A stretch of DNA of 64,000 nt from Neobacillus mesonae (GTDB lineage: Bacteria; Bacillota; Bacilli; Bacillales; Cytobacillaceae). The stretch lies in NCBI RefSeq assembly GCF_001636315.1, contig NZ_KV440949.1, positions 4,544,084-4,608,083 on the forward strand. Direction: 5' to 3'. Made by a program: the position numbers and the translations under genes. The notes under the pieces are model-generated. The model did not search any database. It was given only the letters and a program-made list of their open reading frames with translations, and was not told the origin of the DNA. This document shows positions 8,229-17,896 of this stretch, piece by piece. Each line of letters opens with the position of its first letter. The first letter of the stretch is position 1.

Positions 8229-9011
8229 ATGAAGCAAAGAATCATAACTGCCGTTGTTGCAGCGGCGTTATTCTTGCCAATTGTGTTTTACGGCGGTCTT
8301 CAGTTTCTGCTGTTAACTTATGCGATGGCAAGCGTTGGACTTTATGAGTTAATAAGGATGAAAAAATTAAATATTTTTTCACCATATGGATTTTTAGCGA
8401 CTTTAATTCTTTGGGTTATTCTTCTGCCAAATGAAATACTTGCAGATTTTTATTATTCCAAAATGGAAATTAGCATCGTATTAATCTTATTATTATTGAC
8501 TTATACAGTGATAACAAAAAACCGTTTTGACTTTGAAGATGCCGCCTTTTCTATTTTATCAGCCATATACGTAGGGATTGGCTTCTACTTTTTACTGGAA
8601 ACGCGCCAGGCGGGACTTGTGTATATTTTTTATTCATTATTTATTATTTGGGCAACGGATTCAGGAGCGTATTTTGTCGGAAAAGCAATCGGCAAGAAAA
8701 AGCTATGGCCTGAAATAAGCCCGAACAAAACGGTTGAAGGGTCAATTGGCGGTATTGTATGTGCTGTGATTGTTGCCATCCTTTTCGGGCTGTTTTCGGA
8801 ATTTAATGCAACGATTGTAACTTTAATTGGTATGACCATTGTCTTGTCTATTTTTGGACAAATTGGCGATCTTGTTCAATCGGCATATAAACGCCATTTT
8901 AATGTGAAGGATTCAGGCAATATTCTTCCTGGCCATGGCGGGATCCTCGACCGCTTTGACAGCCTATTATTTGTTTTGCCCTTATTGAATTTATTTCATA
9001 TTTGGCAGTAA
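8229..9011 (+). CDS. cdsA: Phosphatidate cytidylyltransferase (CDP-diglyceride synthase)
   Basis: Integral membrane enzyme making CDP-diacylglycerol from phosphatidic acid and CTP, the precursor used by PgsA (at 51532). The CdsA signature is visible near the C-terminus: QSAYKRHFNVKDSG followed by PGHGGILDRFDS. The rest is a series of hydrophobic helices. 260 residues. AAAGGTG lies about 11 bases before the ATG. A TTGTCA...TGACAA inverted pair (8189-8211) brackets a TATAAT upstream. Confidence 0.95.
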   Translation: MKQRIITAVVAAALFLPIVFYGGLQFLLLTYAMASVGLYELIRMKKLNIFSPYGFLATLILWVILLPNEILADFYYSKMEISIVLILLLLTYTVITKNRFDFEDAAFSILSAIYVGIGFYFLLETRQAGLVYIFYSLFIIWATDSGAYFVGKAIGKKKLWPEISPNKTVEGSIGGIVCAVIVAILFGLFSEFNATIVTLIGMTIVLSIFGQIGDLVQSAYKRHFNVKDSGNILPGHGGILDRFDSLLFVLPLLNLFHIWQ

Positions 9012-9037
9012 ACCGAAATACTCAGGAGATGACATTA

Positions 9038-10180
9038 TTGAAGAAAATTAGTTTACTGGGAGCTACAGGCTCAATTGGAATTCAAACGCTGGACATCATT
9101 CGCGAGCATCCTGGTGAATTTATATTAGCGGCAATGTCCATCGGGAAGAACATCGAATTAGCTCGTAAAATTATCGGTGAATTTCAACCAGAACTCGTTT
9201 CTGTCCAAAATCATAGTGATTTTCATACATTAAAAGCAGAATTTCCTCATACAAATTTCACATATGGGGATGAAGGAATCATTGAAGCAGCGACTTTCGA
9301 AAAGGCCGATATTCTTGTTAACGCAGTTCTTGGCAGTGTGGGGCTTAATCCAACGCTGCAGGCGATTGAAGCCGGCAAGACCATTGCCATTGCTAATAAA
9401 GAAACGCTTGTTACCGCGGGTCATTTAGTGATGGAGGCAGCAAGAAAAAATAATGTTTCACTCTTACCGGTGGACAGCGAACATTCTGCGATTTTTCAAT
9501 GTCTGCAGGGAGAAAATGAGAAGAATATTGAACGCTTAATCTTAACAGCATCGGGCGGCAGTTTCCGTGACCGCTCCCGGAGTGAGCTGGAACAGGTTAC
9601 TGTTGAAGAGGCGTTACACCATCCTAATTGGTCGATGGGAGCGAAAATTACGATTGACTCTGCAACCATGATGAATAAAGGCTTAGAAGTCATAGAGGCA
9701 CATTGGCTGTTTGACCTTCCATATAACAAAATTGATGTTCTGCTGCATAAAGAAAGTATAATTCATTCAATGGTTGAATTTCATGACACTAGTATTAAAG
9801 CGCAGCTCGGAACACCTGATATGCGGGTCCCAATTCAATATGCACTCACATATCCCGATCGTATACCGCTTCCAACAGGAAATCGTTTAAATTTAGCGCA
9901 GCTTGGCCAATTGCATTTTCAGGAAATGGACTTAAACCGTTTTCGCTGCCTGAAATTTGCTTATGAAGCAGGCAAAGCTGGGGGCACTATGCCGACTGTT
10001 TTGAATGCCGCCAATGAAACAGCTGTTGCGGCCTTTTTGGAAGGCAGGGTTACTTTCTTACAAATTGAAGATTTGGTTGAAAAGGCTTTGGACAATCATC
10101 GAACGATTGAATACCCAAGCTTAAGTACAATCCAAGAAGTTGACAAGGAAACAAGACAGTATGTACAATCACTGTTATAA
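9038..10180 (+). CDS. dxr: 1-deoxy-D-xylulose 5-phosphate reductoisomerase
   Basis: Second step of the MEP isoprenoid pathway, converting DXP to MEP with NADPH. NADPH-binding GATGSIG lies at residues 8-14, the metal/substrate motif LPVDSEHSAIFQ and SGGSFRD in the middle, and MNKGLEVIEAHWLF after. TTG at 9038 is preferred because AGGAGATGA (9023-9032) is its ribosome site and the product then starts MKKISLLGATG as in relatives; earlier in-frame starts overlap cdsA. 380 residues. Confidence 0.95.
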   Translation: MKKISLLGATGSIGIQTLDIIREHPGEFILAAMSIGKNIELARKIIGEFQPELVSVQNHSDFHTLKAEFPHTNFTYGDEGIIEAATFEKADILVNAVLGSVGLNPTLQAIEAGKTIAIANKETLVTAGHLVMEAARKNNVSLLPVDSEHSAIFQCLQGENEKNIERLILTASGGSFRDRSRSELEQVTVEEALHHPNWSMGAKITIDSATMMNKGLEVIEAHWLFDLPYNKIDVLLHKESIIHSMVEFHDTSIKAQLGTPDMRVPIQYALTYPDRIPLPTGNRLNLAQLGQLHFQEMDLNRFRCLKFAYEAGKAGGTMPTVLNAANETAVAAFLEGRVTFLQIEDLVEKALDNHRTIEYPSLSTIQEVDKETRQYVQSLL

Positions 10181-10204
10181 GTAGAAAGCGCTGCACGTAA
10201 AAAG

Positions 10205-10236
10205 AGGAAAGCATTTATTTATATTTTAGCTTTCCT
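10205..10236 (+). other. Hairpin between dxr and rseP
   Basis: AGGAAAGC (10205-10212) pairs with GCTTTCCT (10229-10236). There is no T-run after it, so it may protect or attenuate the message rather than terminate it. Confidence 0.5.
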
Positions 10237-10261
10237 ACCCCAAAAAAAGGTGGTTTTATTT

Positions 10262-11524
10262 TTGAGTACAGTTATTGCCTTTATTGTGATTTTTGGTGCA
10301 TTAGTCTTCTTTCATGAATTTGGTCACTTTATTTTTGCCAAAAGAGCCGGCATTCTTTGCCGGGAATTTGCGATTGGCATGGGCCCTAAAGTCTTTTCGC
10401 ATAAAAAGGGAGAAACGACTTACACGATCCGGCTGTTACCGATTGGCGGTTTTGTCCGGATGGCGGGAGAAGACCCGGAAATGGTGGAAATCAAACCGGG
10501 ATATCGCATTGGATTATTATTTAATAAAGAAGAAAAAATAACAAAAATCATTCTAAACAACAAAGATAAATATCCTAATTGCAGGATTGTTGAAGTTGAA
10601 TATGCAGATATTGAAAAGGATTTAATTATCAAAGGGTATCCTGATGATGAAAATGATCAGCTGCAGTCTTTTTCTATTGATCCATCCGCAGTCATTGTAG
10701 AAAATGGTGTGGAATCGCAAATAGCCCCAATTGATCGGCAATTTGCTTCAAAATCTTTAGGTCAAAGGTTTATGACTATTTTTGCAGGACCTATGATGAA
10801 CTTTGTTCTGGCCTTCATCGTGTTTATTTTAATCGCCTTATTACAGGGTGTACCAACAAATGAACCGAAATTGGGTGTTATTACCCCTGATGGTGCTGCT
10901 AAAGCAGCAGGGCTGCAAAAAGGGGATATCATTCAAAGTATCAATGGCTCGGAAATTACGAGCTGGAATGATGTTGTGGAAATCATTCGCAAAAATCCTA
11001 ATGAGAAACTAGATTTTTCTATTGTTCGAAATGGACAAGAAAAGGAAGTCCAGGTGACACCGCAGGAAAAAACGGTGGATGGAAATAATGTGGGAATTAT
11101 CGGGGTTTACAGTCCTGTTGAAAAATCCCCAGTTCAAGCAATTACCGCAGGTGCGAAAGAAACTTATTTTTGGACGACCCAAATCTTTGTGATGGTAGGA
11201 AAATTAGTAACCGGACAATTTTCGATTGATGCATTATCTGGACCAGTAGGGATTTACTATTCAACTGATGAAGTTGCTAAATCGGGAATATATTATTTAA
11301 TGAAATGGGCCGGGATTTTAAGCATAAACTTAGGAATAATGAATTTATTGCCAATTCCTGCTCTTGATGGCGGCCGATTAATGTTTTTTGCGATTGAAGC
11401 TGTTAGAGGAAAACCAATCGACAGACAAAAAGAAGGAATGGTTCATTTTATCGGTTTTGCCTTACTCATGCTGCTTATGCTTGTTGTCACATGGAATGAT
11501 ATTCAAAGATTTTTCTTGAAATAA
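10262..11524 (+). CDS. rseP: RseP/RasP site-2 zinc metalloprotease
   Basis: Intramembrane protease that cuts anti-sigma factors such as RsiW and clears signal peptides. HEFGH (residues 18-22, HExxH) lies in the first membrane helix, a PDZ domain is in the middle (GLQKGDIIQSINGSEI), and the third ligand motif NLLPIPALDGGR is near residue 365. TTG at 10262 is chosen with AAAGGTGG as ribosome site, 8 bases away; a GTG at 10250 overlaps that site. 420 residues. In most Bacillus proS would follow; here a terminator follows. Confidence 0.94.
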   Translation: MSTVIAFIVIFGALVFFHEFGHFIFAKRAGILCREFAIGMGPKVFSHKKGETTYTIRLLPIGGFVRMAGEDPEMVEIKPGYRIGLLFNKEEKITKIILNNKDKYPNCRIVEVEYADIEKDLIIKGYPDDENDQLQSFSIDPSAVIVENGVESQIAPIDRQFASKSLGQRFMTIFAGPMMNFVLAFIVFILIALLQGVPTNEPKLGVITPDGAAKAAGLQKGDIIQSINGSEITSWNDVVEIIRKNPNEKLDFSIVRNGQEKEVQVTPQEKTVDGNNVGIIGVYSPVEKSPVQAITAGAKETYFWTTQIFVMVGKLVTGQFSIDALSGPVGIYYSTDEVAKSGIYYLMKWAGILSINLGIMNLLPIPALDGGRLMFFAIEAVRGKPIDRQKEGMVHFIGFALLMLLMLVVTWNDIQRFFLK

Positions 11525-11528
11525 TTTA

Positions 11529-11561
11529 TTGGGAACCCCTCGAGCGGTTCCCAATTTTTTT
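11529..11561 (+). terminator. Terminator after rseP
   Basis: 9-bp stem TTGGGAACC / GGTTCCCAA followed by T7. It closes the uppS-cdsA-dxr-rseP unit and isolates polC. Confidence 0.9.
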
Positions 11562-11594
11562 GCCCTTATGTTAACGAAAATGGATAAAGGTTTT

Positions 11595-11618
11595 TGTCGA
11601 ATAAAACCGAATTCGACA
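11595..11618 (+). promoter_or_regulatory. Pair of inverted Spo0A-type boxes before polC
   Basis: TGTCGAAT (11595-11602) and its exact inverse ATTCGACA (11611-11618) each contain the Spo0A box TGTCGAA. They lie just upstream of a TATAAT (11630-11635) and so cover the expected -35 region of the polC promoter. Binding of phosphorylated Spo0A, probably as a repressor, is inferred; the match to the consensus is exact. Confidence 0.55.
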
Positions 11619-11686
11619 GGTTGATGTGTTATAATTATCTTTTGAAAGAATTTGATAGAGAGATTTTTTAGATGGGAGAGAGAACG

Positions 11687-14600
11687 ATGAGCGACCGTGC
11701 CATAGGCAATAAAGAGCGATTCCAACTCTTGCTCCAGCAGCTGCAATTAGTTGAGGATGCTGTAGTAGTGTATTTCAACAATGCGCAAATTGAAAGGCTA
11801 TTAGTTGAAAAGAAAACTAGGAAGTGGCATTTCCAATTTTCATTTGAAAAAATTCTTCCTTTTAATGTATATATCCAATTTGCAACTCGGCTTGAAAGAA
11901 CCTTTTCGAATATTGCCATGATTTCCTACGAGATCCAGGTGGCAAATCCTGCATTTACACAAGAATTACTTCAACAATACTGGAGTCATTGTATCCAGCA
12001 GATCGATGGTATTTCACCGCCTTTAATCAAGCTTTTAAATGAGCAGGTTCCTGAGGTTAACGGAAATAAACTGAAAGTAGCAGTTCATCACGAAGCAGAA
12101 GGAATGACATTAAAAAGTAAATATGCTTCTATCATTGGAGATATTCTCCAGTCATTTGGATTTCCTTTGTTATCCTTCGAAACGGAAGTAAAAATGGAAG
12201 AGAAGAATGAAGAATACGAGAAGTTTATTCAAGCGAAAGAAAAGGAAGACCAGGAACGGGCACTGCTAGCCATGGTTGAAATGCAAAAGAAAGAGGCGGA
12301 AAATGACCAGGCTAATGGTGAAGCTAATGATGGGCCGCTTTCAATCGGTCTTACGATTAAGGATGACAGCGAACTTCGCAGCATAATTGATATTGTGGAT
12401 GAAGAACGAAGAGTAGTGCTGGAGGGATATATTTTTGATGCTGAGATTCGTGAATTAAGAAGCGGGCGTTCACTGCTTACGTTTAAAATCACTGACTATA
12501 CAAGCTCAATCATGGTGAAAATGTTCTCCCGCGATAAGGAGGATGCGAATCAATTTCAACGTGTCAAAAAAGGGATGTGGGTGAAAGTACGCGGCAGCAT
12601 CCAAAATGACACATTTGTGAGAGACCTGGTGATGATTGCCAATGACATTCATGAAATTAAGCCGGTCCAAAGGAAGGATACAGCACCGGAAGGCGAAAAG
12701 CGGGTTGAATTGCATCTTCATACACCAATGAGCCAAATGGATGCTGTTACACCTGTAAGTACACTTGTTGCCCAAGCAAAAAAATGGGGCCATAAGGCAA
12801 TTGCTGTTACTGACCATGCTGGTGCCCAGTCATTCCCGGAAGCATTTAGCGCCGGAAAGAAAAATGATATTAAAATTCTATATGGAGTCGAAGCAAATTT
12901 AGTTGATGATGGGGTACCGATCGCCTATAATGCTGCACACCGTCTGCTCGCTGAGGATACGTATGTTGTCTTTGACGTGGAGACAACTGGTCTTTCTGCC
13001 GTATATGACACGATTATCGAGCTTGCCGCTGTAAAAGTAAAAGATGGTGATATCATTGATCGTTTTGAATCGTTTGCTAACCCGCATCATCGATTATCGG
13101 CGACAACCATAAATTTAACGGGTATTACCGATGACATGGTCCAAAATGCACCAGAAGTGTCAGAGGTTCTTCATAAATTTCATGAATGGACTAAGGATGC
13201 TGTCCTTGTTGCCCATAATGCTTCATTTGATATGGGATTCTTAAATGTCGGCTATAAAAAAATAGGGTTGGACAAGGCAAAAAATCCTGTTATCGATACG
13301 TTGGAGCTTGGTCGTTTCTTATACCCTGAATTAAAGAATCATCGTCTTAACACGTTAGCTAAAAGATTCGATATTGAACTGACGCAGCACCACCGGGCGA
13401 TATATGATGCCGAAGCAACCGGCTATTTGTTATTGAAAATGTTAAAAGACGCCAATGAAAAAGGAATTGAGTACCATGACCAATTCAATGAAAATATGGG
13501 AAAAGGCAATGCCTATCAGCGGGCTAGACCCTACCATTGTACGCTTTTAGCACAAACGGAGGCGGGATTAAAAAACTTATTTAAGTTAATTTCGATTGCT
13601 CACGTTGAATATTTTTACCGGGTGCCAAGGATCCCTCGTTCGATTTTGCAAAAATATCGTGAAGGGATTATTGTTGGTTCCGCCTGTGATAGAGGTGAAG
13701 TATTTGAAGGGATGATGCAAAAGCCCCCTGAAGAAGTCGAGGAAGCTGCCCGTTTCTATGATTATCTTGAAGTCATGCCCAAGCAGGTATATGCCCCGTT
13801 AATCGAAATGGAATTGGTCCGTGACGAAAAAGCTTTGGAACAAATTATCTCGAATATTGTTACACTCGGTGATAAACTGGGAATTCCTGTTGTGGCTACG
13901 GGAAATGTCCATTATTTAAATGAAAATGATAAGATTTATCGTAAAATCTTAATTAGTTCTCAAGGCGGTGCCAATCCGCTGAACCGCCATGAACTCCCGG
14001 ATGTTCATTTTCGAACCACGAATGAAATGCTCGATGCTTTTTCCTTCCTTGGTGGAGAAAAAGCCAAGGAAGTTGTTATTACCAATACGAATAAAATTGC
14101 CGATATGATTGACGTCATTAAGCCGATAAAAGACGATTTATATACACCGAAAATTGAAGGTGCTGAAGATGAAATGCGGCAAATGAGCTATGATATGGCA
14201 CATAAAATTTACGGTGATTCACTACCCGAGATTGTGGAAGCACGTCTCGAAAAAGAATTGAAAAGTATCATCGGTCATGGGTTCGCCGTTATTTATTTGA
14301 TTTCTCATAAGCTCGTTAAAAAATCCTTAGATGATGGTTATTTAGTTGGGTCGCGTGGATCGGTTGGTTCATCATTTGTTGCAACGATGACGGAGATTAC
14401 AGAAGTCAATCCTTTGCCGCCGCATTATATATGCCCTGACTGTAAACACTCTGAGTTCTTCAATGATGGGTCGGTTGGTTCCGGTTTTGATTTGCAGGAT
14501 AAGGATTGCCCGAATTGCGGTGCTAAATACCGTAAGGACGGCCATGATATCCCGTTTGAAACCTTCCTAGGATTTAAGGGAGACAAGGTTCCAGATATTG

Positions 14601-16012
14601 ACTTAAACTTCTCTGGCGAATATCAGCCACGGGCCCATAACTACACAAAGGTTTTGTTTGGGGAAGACTATGTATATCGTGCAGGAACAATAGGTACTGT
14701 CGCGGATAAAACAGCATTCGGTTATGTTAAAGCATATCAGCAGGATCATAATTTGCATATGCGTAATGCTGAGATTGAGCGGCTTGCTTCCGGCTGTACG
14801 GGCGTTAAACGGACAACCGGGCAGCATCCAGGCGGTATTATCGTTATTCCGGATTATATGGATGTATATGATTTTACGCCAATCCAATTCCCAGCGGATG
14901 ACCGGAATTCCGAATGGAAGACAACGCATTTTGATTTCCATTCCATCCATGACAACGTCTTAAAGCTTGATATTCTTGGGCACGATGATCCGACAGTCAT
15001 CAGAATGCTTCAGGATTTAAGCGGGATAGACCCGAAAACGATCCCGACGGATGATCCTGAAGTGATGAAAATTTTCAGCAGTACAGAATCATTAGGGGTA
15101 ACAGAAGAACAAATTATGTGTAAGACTGGGACACTTGGTATCCCGGAATTCGGTACAAGATTCGTTAGGCAAATGCTTGAAGATACAAAGCCGACAACAT
15201 TTTCGGAGCTTGTGCAAATTTCTGGGCTTTCACATGGTACCGATGTTTGGCTTGGAAATGCACAAGAGTTAATCCACAATCGAACCTGTACCTTAAGTGA
15301 GGTTATTGGCTGTCGGGATGACATTATGGTTTATCTAATTTATCAGGGGCTGGAACCTTCTTTTGCCTTTAAAATCATGGAGTCGGTCCGTAAAGGTAAA
15401 GGCTTATCAGAGGAAATGGAAGCAGAAATGCGCCGAAATGAAGTTCCGGAATGGTATATTGATTCTTGTAAAAAGATTAAATACATGTTCCCGAAAGCCC
15501 ACGCAGCTGCTTATGTGTTAATGGCAGTGCGGATTGCTTATTTCAAAGTGCATCTGCCGCTATTGTATTACGCTGCTTATTTTACAGTTCGGGCGGAGGA
15601 CTTTGATCTTGAAACAATGACGCGCGGCTCCGAAGCAATTCGTGCCAAAATAGAGGAAATCAATGCCAAAGGGCTGGATGCTTCTAATAAAGAGAAGAGC
15701 TTATTAACCGTTTTGGAACTGGCGCTGGAAATGACGGAAAGAGGTTTCAGCTTCCAAAATTATGACCTATACCAATCGGACGCATCGGAGTTTATTATCG
15801 ATGGCAATTCGTTAATTCCGCCATTCAATTCCATTCCTGGTCTTGGGACGAATGCTGCCGTCAATATTGTCAAGGCACGAAAAGATGGAGAATTTTTATC
15901 AAAAGAAGACTTGCAGCAGCGTGGTAAGGTATCCAAAACCATTCTCGAATATCTAGACCGCCAAGGCTGTCTTGCCTCCCTGCCGGAACAAAACCAGCTT
16001 TCTTTATTCTAA
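11687..16012 (+). CDS. polC: DNA polymerase III PolC, Gram-positive replicative polymerase
   Basis: Main replicative polymerase with built-in proofreading. Order: N-terminal domain, OB fold (about 230-330), PHP domain start (RVELHLHTPMSQMDAV), inserted DEDD 3'-5' exonuclease (VVFDVETTGLSAVYDTIIELA; HNASFDMGFLNV; HHRAIYDAEATGYL), PHP remainder, then polymerase core with a Cys4 zinc site (CPDC...CPNC) and PDIDLNFSGEYQ carrying catalytic Asp residues, ending QLSLF, a beta-clamp binding peptide. The ATG at 11687 has GGGAGAGAG upstream; ATG 11672 overlaps that site. 1441 residues, normal length. It is monocistronic-looking, with its own Spo0A-box-bearing promoter. Confidence 0.97.
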   Translation: MSDRAIGNKERFQLLLQQLQLVEDAVVVYFNNAQIERLLVEKKTRKWHFQFSFEKILPFNVYIQFATRLERTFSNIAMISYEIQVANPAFTQELLQQYWSHCIQQIDGISPPLIKLLNEQVPEVNGNKLKVAVHHEAEGMTLKSKYASIIGDILQSFGFPLLSFETEVKMEEKNEEYEKFIQAKEKEDQERALLAMVEMQKKEAENDQANGEANDGPLSIGLTIKDDSELRSIIDIVDEERRVVLEGYIFDAEIRELRSGRSLLTFKITDYTSSIMVKMFSRDKEDANQFQRVKKGMWVKVRGSIQNDTFVRDLVMIANDIHEIKPVQRKDTAPEGEKRVELHLHTPMSQMDAVTPVSTLVAQAKKWGHKAIAVTDHAGAQSFPEAFSAGKKNDIKILYGVEANLVDDGVPIAYNAAHRLLAEDTYVVFDVETTGLSAVYDTIIELAAVKVKDGDIIDRFESFANPHHRLSATTINLTGITDDMVQNAPEVSEVLHKFHEWTKDAVLVAHNASFDMGFLNVGYKKIGLDKAKNPVIDTLELGRFLYPELKNHRLNTLAKRFDIELTQHHRAIYDAEATGYLLLKMLKDANEKGIEYHDQFNENMGKGNAYQRARPYHCTLLAQTEAGLKNLFKLISIAHVEYFYRVPRIPRSILQKYREGIIVGSACDRGEVFEGMMQKPPEEVEEAARFYDYLEVMPKQVYAPLIEMELVRDEKALEQIISNIVTLGDKLGIPVVATGNVHYLNENDKIYRKILISSQGGANPLNRHELPDVHFRTTNEMLDAFSFLGGEKAKEVVITNTNKIADMIDVIKPIKDDLYTPKIEGAEDEMRQMSYDMAHKIYGDSLPEIVEARLEKELKSIIGHGFAVIYLISHKLVKKSLDDGYLVGSRGSVGSSFVATMTEITEVNPLPPHYICPDCKHSEFFNDGSVGSGFDLQDKDCPNCGAKYRKDGHDIPFETFLGFKGDKVPDIDLNFSGEYQPRAHNYTKVLFGEDYVYRAGTIGTVADKTAFGYVKAYQQDHNLHMRNAEIERLASGCTGVKRTTGQHPGGIIVIPDYMDVYDFTPIQFPADDRNSEWKTTHFDFHSIHDNVLKLDILGHDDPTVIRMLQDLSGIDPKTIPTDDPEVMKIFSSTESLGVTEEQIMCKTGTLGIPEFGTRFVRQMLEDTKPTTFSELVQISGLSHGTDVWLGNAQELIHNRTCTLSEVIGCRDDIMVYLIYQGLEPSFAFKIMESVRKGKGLSEEMEAEMRRNEVPEWYIDSCKKIKYMFPKAHAAAYVLMAVRIAYFKVHLPLLYYAAYFTVRAEDFDLETMTRGSEAIRAKIEEINAKGLDASNKEKSLLTVLELALEMTERGFSFQNYDLYQSDASEFIIDGNSLIPPFNSIPGLGTNAAVNIVKARKDGEFLSKEDLQQRGKVSKTILEYLDRQGCLASLPEQNQLSLF

Positions 16013-16031
16013 AGCCCTAAAAACCTTGAGT

Positions 16032-16060
16032 TTGCATCTAAATCTTGGTTATGGTATAGT
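16032..16060 (+). promoter_or_regulatory. Sigma-A promoter for the rimP-nusA-infB operon
   Basis: TTGCAT (16032-16037) and TATAGT (16055-16060), 17-base spacer, just after polC. It would give a leader of about 175 bases before rimP. Confidence 0.6.
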
Positions 16061-16094
16061 TTTATTGGAAATACTAATGATTACTCTCGTATTC

Positions 16095-16120
16095 AAAGAG
16101 TGGGGCTTCTCCCACTCTTT
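16095..16120 (+). ncRNA. Structured rimP leader hairpin
   Basis: Perfect 10-bp stem AAAGAGTGGG / CCCACTCTTT with a 6-nt loop in the 5' leader of rimP; a second small hairpin (GCTCC...GGAGC) and a T7 run (16137-16143) follow. Position and shape fit the rimP leader attenuator known in Firmicutes, but assignment rests on memory of that family. Confidence 0.5.
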
Positions 16121-16241
16121 CGTGTGTTTACAACGGTTTTTTTATTGTCTAGCTCCCTAAAAGAAGGAGCATACGCATTTCTTGTTAGTATGGTAAAATC
16201 TCCGCGGGTACATAGCATATGGGTGGAAAAGGAGGTATGAC

Positions 16242-16712
16242 ATGAGCAAAGTAACTGAAGTGGTTGAGGAACTAGCTGCACCGATATGTCAAGAGCTCGG
16301 TATTGAACTAGTAGAAATTGAATATGTGAAGGAAGGAAAAAGCTGGTTCCTTCGCGTATATATTGATAAAGACAACGGAGTAGATATTGAAGATTGCGGG
16401 CTGGTTAGTGAGCGTCTCGGTGAAAAACTTGATGAGATTGATCCAATTCCACATAACTATTTTCTTGAAGTATCCTCTCCCGGAGCGGAACGACCTTTAA
16501 AAAAACAAAAGGATTTTGAAAAGGCAATCGGTAAAAATGTCTTTATTAAAACATATGAGCCAATTGATGGAGAAAAAAGTTTTGAGGGTACATTACTTGA
16601 ATTTGATGGCCAAATCGTAAAACTGGAAATAAAAATTAAAACTCGAAAAAAGACCATCGACATTCCATATGAAAAAGTCGCAGCTGCAAGGCTGGCAGTA
16701 ACATTTTCATAG
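16242..16712 (+). CDS. rimP: Ribosome maturation factor RimP
   Basis: Needed for maturation of the 30S subunit. The two-domain layout is visible: N-terminal LGIELVEIEYVKEGKSWFLRVYIDKD with VSERLGEKLDE and SSPGAERPL, then a C-terminal SH3-like domain. 156 residues. AAAGGAGGTATGAC precedes the ATG. First gene of the long rimP-nusA-rnpM-rplGA-infB-ylxP-rbfA operon. Confidence 0.95.
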   Translation: MSKVTEVVEELAAPICQELGIELVEIEYVKEGKSWFLRVYIDKDNGVDIEDCGLVSERLGEKLDEIDPIPHNYFLEVSSPGAERPLKKQKDFEKAIGKNVFIKTYEPIDGEKSFEGTLLEFDGQIVKLEIKIKTRKKTIDIPYEKVAAARLAVTFS

Positions 16713-16757
16713 TCTTTAAAAGATAAAAATTATATAGGATTAGGGGGATACAACCAA

Positions 16758-17879
16758 ATGAGCAGCGAATTATTGGATGCTCTTACGATACTGGAAAAAG
16801 AAAAAGGTATTTCCAGAGATGTTTTAATTGACGCAATCGAGGCGGCGCTTGTTTCTGCTTATCGCCGTAATTTTAATCAAGCTCAAAATGTAAGGATTGA
16901 TTTAAATTTAGAAACTGGTTCCATGCGTGTTTTTGCCCGCAAAGAGGTAGTAGATGAAGTTTTTGATCCGCGGCTTGAAATTTCATTGGAGGATGCGAGA
17001 CGCATTAATCCAAATTACCAAGTAGAAGATGTAGTGGAAATGGAAGTTACACCGAAGGATTTCGGCAGAATTGCCGCGCAAACGGCAAAACAGGTTGTTA
17101 CCCAGCGTGTACGGGAAGCGGAAAGAGGCATTATCTATTCGGAATTTATTGACCGCGAAGAAGACATTATGACAGGGATTGTTCAAAGGCTTGATTCTAA
17201 ATTTATCTATGTTAGCCTTGGGAAAATAGAGGCGTTGCTGCCGGTAAATGAACAAATGCCTAATGAGCGCTATAAACCACATGACCGAATTAAAGTCTAT
17301 ATCACAAAAGTGGAAAAAACGACAAAGGGTCCGCAAATTTTTGTGTCACGTACACATCCGGGACTTCTAAAACGTTTATTTGAAATTGAAGTACCGGAAA
17401 TTTATGACGGTACAGTTGAAATTAAATCAGTTGCTCGTGAAGCCGGAGACCGTTCAAAGATTTCGGTCCACTCTGATAATTCCGAGGTTGATCCGGTTGG
17501 ATCCTGCGTTGGACCAAAAGGGGCACGGGTTCAGGCCGTTGTGAATGAATTAAAGGGTGAAAAGATCGATATTGTTAAATGGTCGGACGATCCAGTTGTG
17601 TTTGTTGCTAATGCCCTAAGCCCTTCAAAAGTATTAGATGTAATTGTCAATGAGGACGAAAAAGCAACAACCGTTATTGTACCGGATTATCAGCTTTCTT
17701 TAGCCATTGGCAAGCGTGGGCAAAATGCCCGTCTTGCTGCAAAGCTGACCAGCTGGAAAATAGATATTAAGTCGGAATCAGAAGCGCGTGAGCTGGGAAT
17801 TTATCCGCGCGAAGAAATGATCAAGCTGTTTGATGATGATGTCGAAACCGATTTCGATTTTGACGAAGAGTTAGAGTAA
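16758..17879 (+). CDS. nusA: Transcription termination/antitermination factor NusA
   Basis: Binds RNA polymerase and nascent RNA to affect pausing and termination. N-terminal polymerase-binding domain (1-125), S1 domain (about 135-200), KH1 (VDPVGSCVGPKGARVQAVVNEL) and KH2 (LAIGKRGQNARLAAKLTSW). No C-terminal acidic repeats, as usual in Bacillus; ends in an acidic tail DDDVETDFDFDEELE. 373 residues. Confidence 0.97.
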   Translation: MSSELLDALTILEKEKGISRDVLIDAIEAALVSAYRRNFNQAQNVRIDLNLETGSMRVFARKEVVDEVFDPRLEISLEDARRINPNYQVEDVVEMEVTPKDFGRIAAQTAKQVVTQRVREAERGIIYSEFIDREEDIMTGIVQRLDSKFIYVSLGKIEALLPVNEQMPNERYKPHDRIKVYITKVEKTTKGPQIFVSRTHPGLLKRLFEIEVPEIYDGTVEIKSVAREAGDRSKISVHSDNSEVDPVGSCVGPKGARVQAVVNELKGEKIDIVKWSDDPVVFVANALSPSKVLDVIVNEDEKATTVIVPDYQLSLAIGKRGQNARLAAKLTSWKIDIKSESEARELGIYPREEMIKLFDDDVETDFDFDEELE

Positions 17880-17896
17880 AAGAGGGGTGAATGATC

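Noticed and set aside
15972..16160. 62-codon + strand ORF after polC
   Set aside because: Overlaps the polC end and covers the rimP promoter and leader hairpin; no ribosome site.
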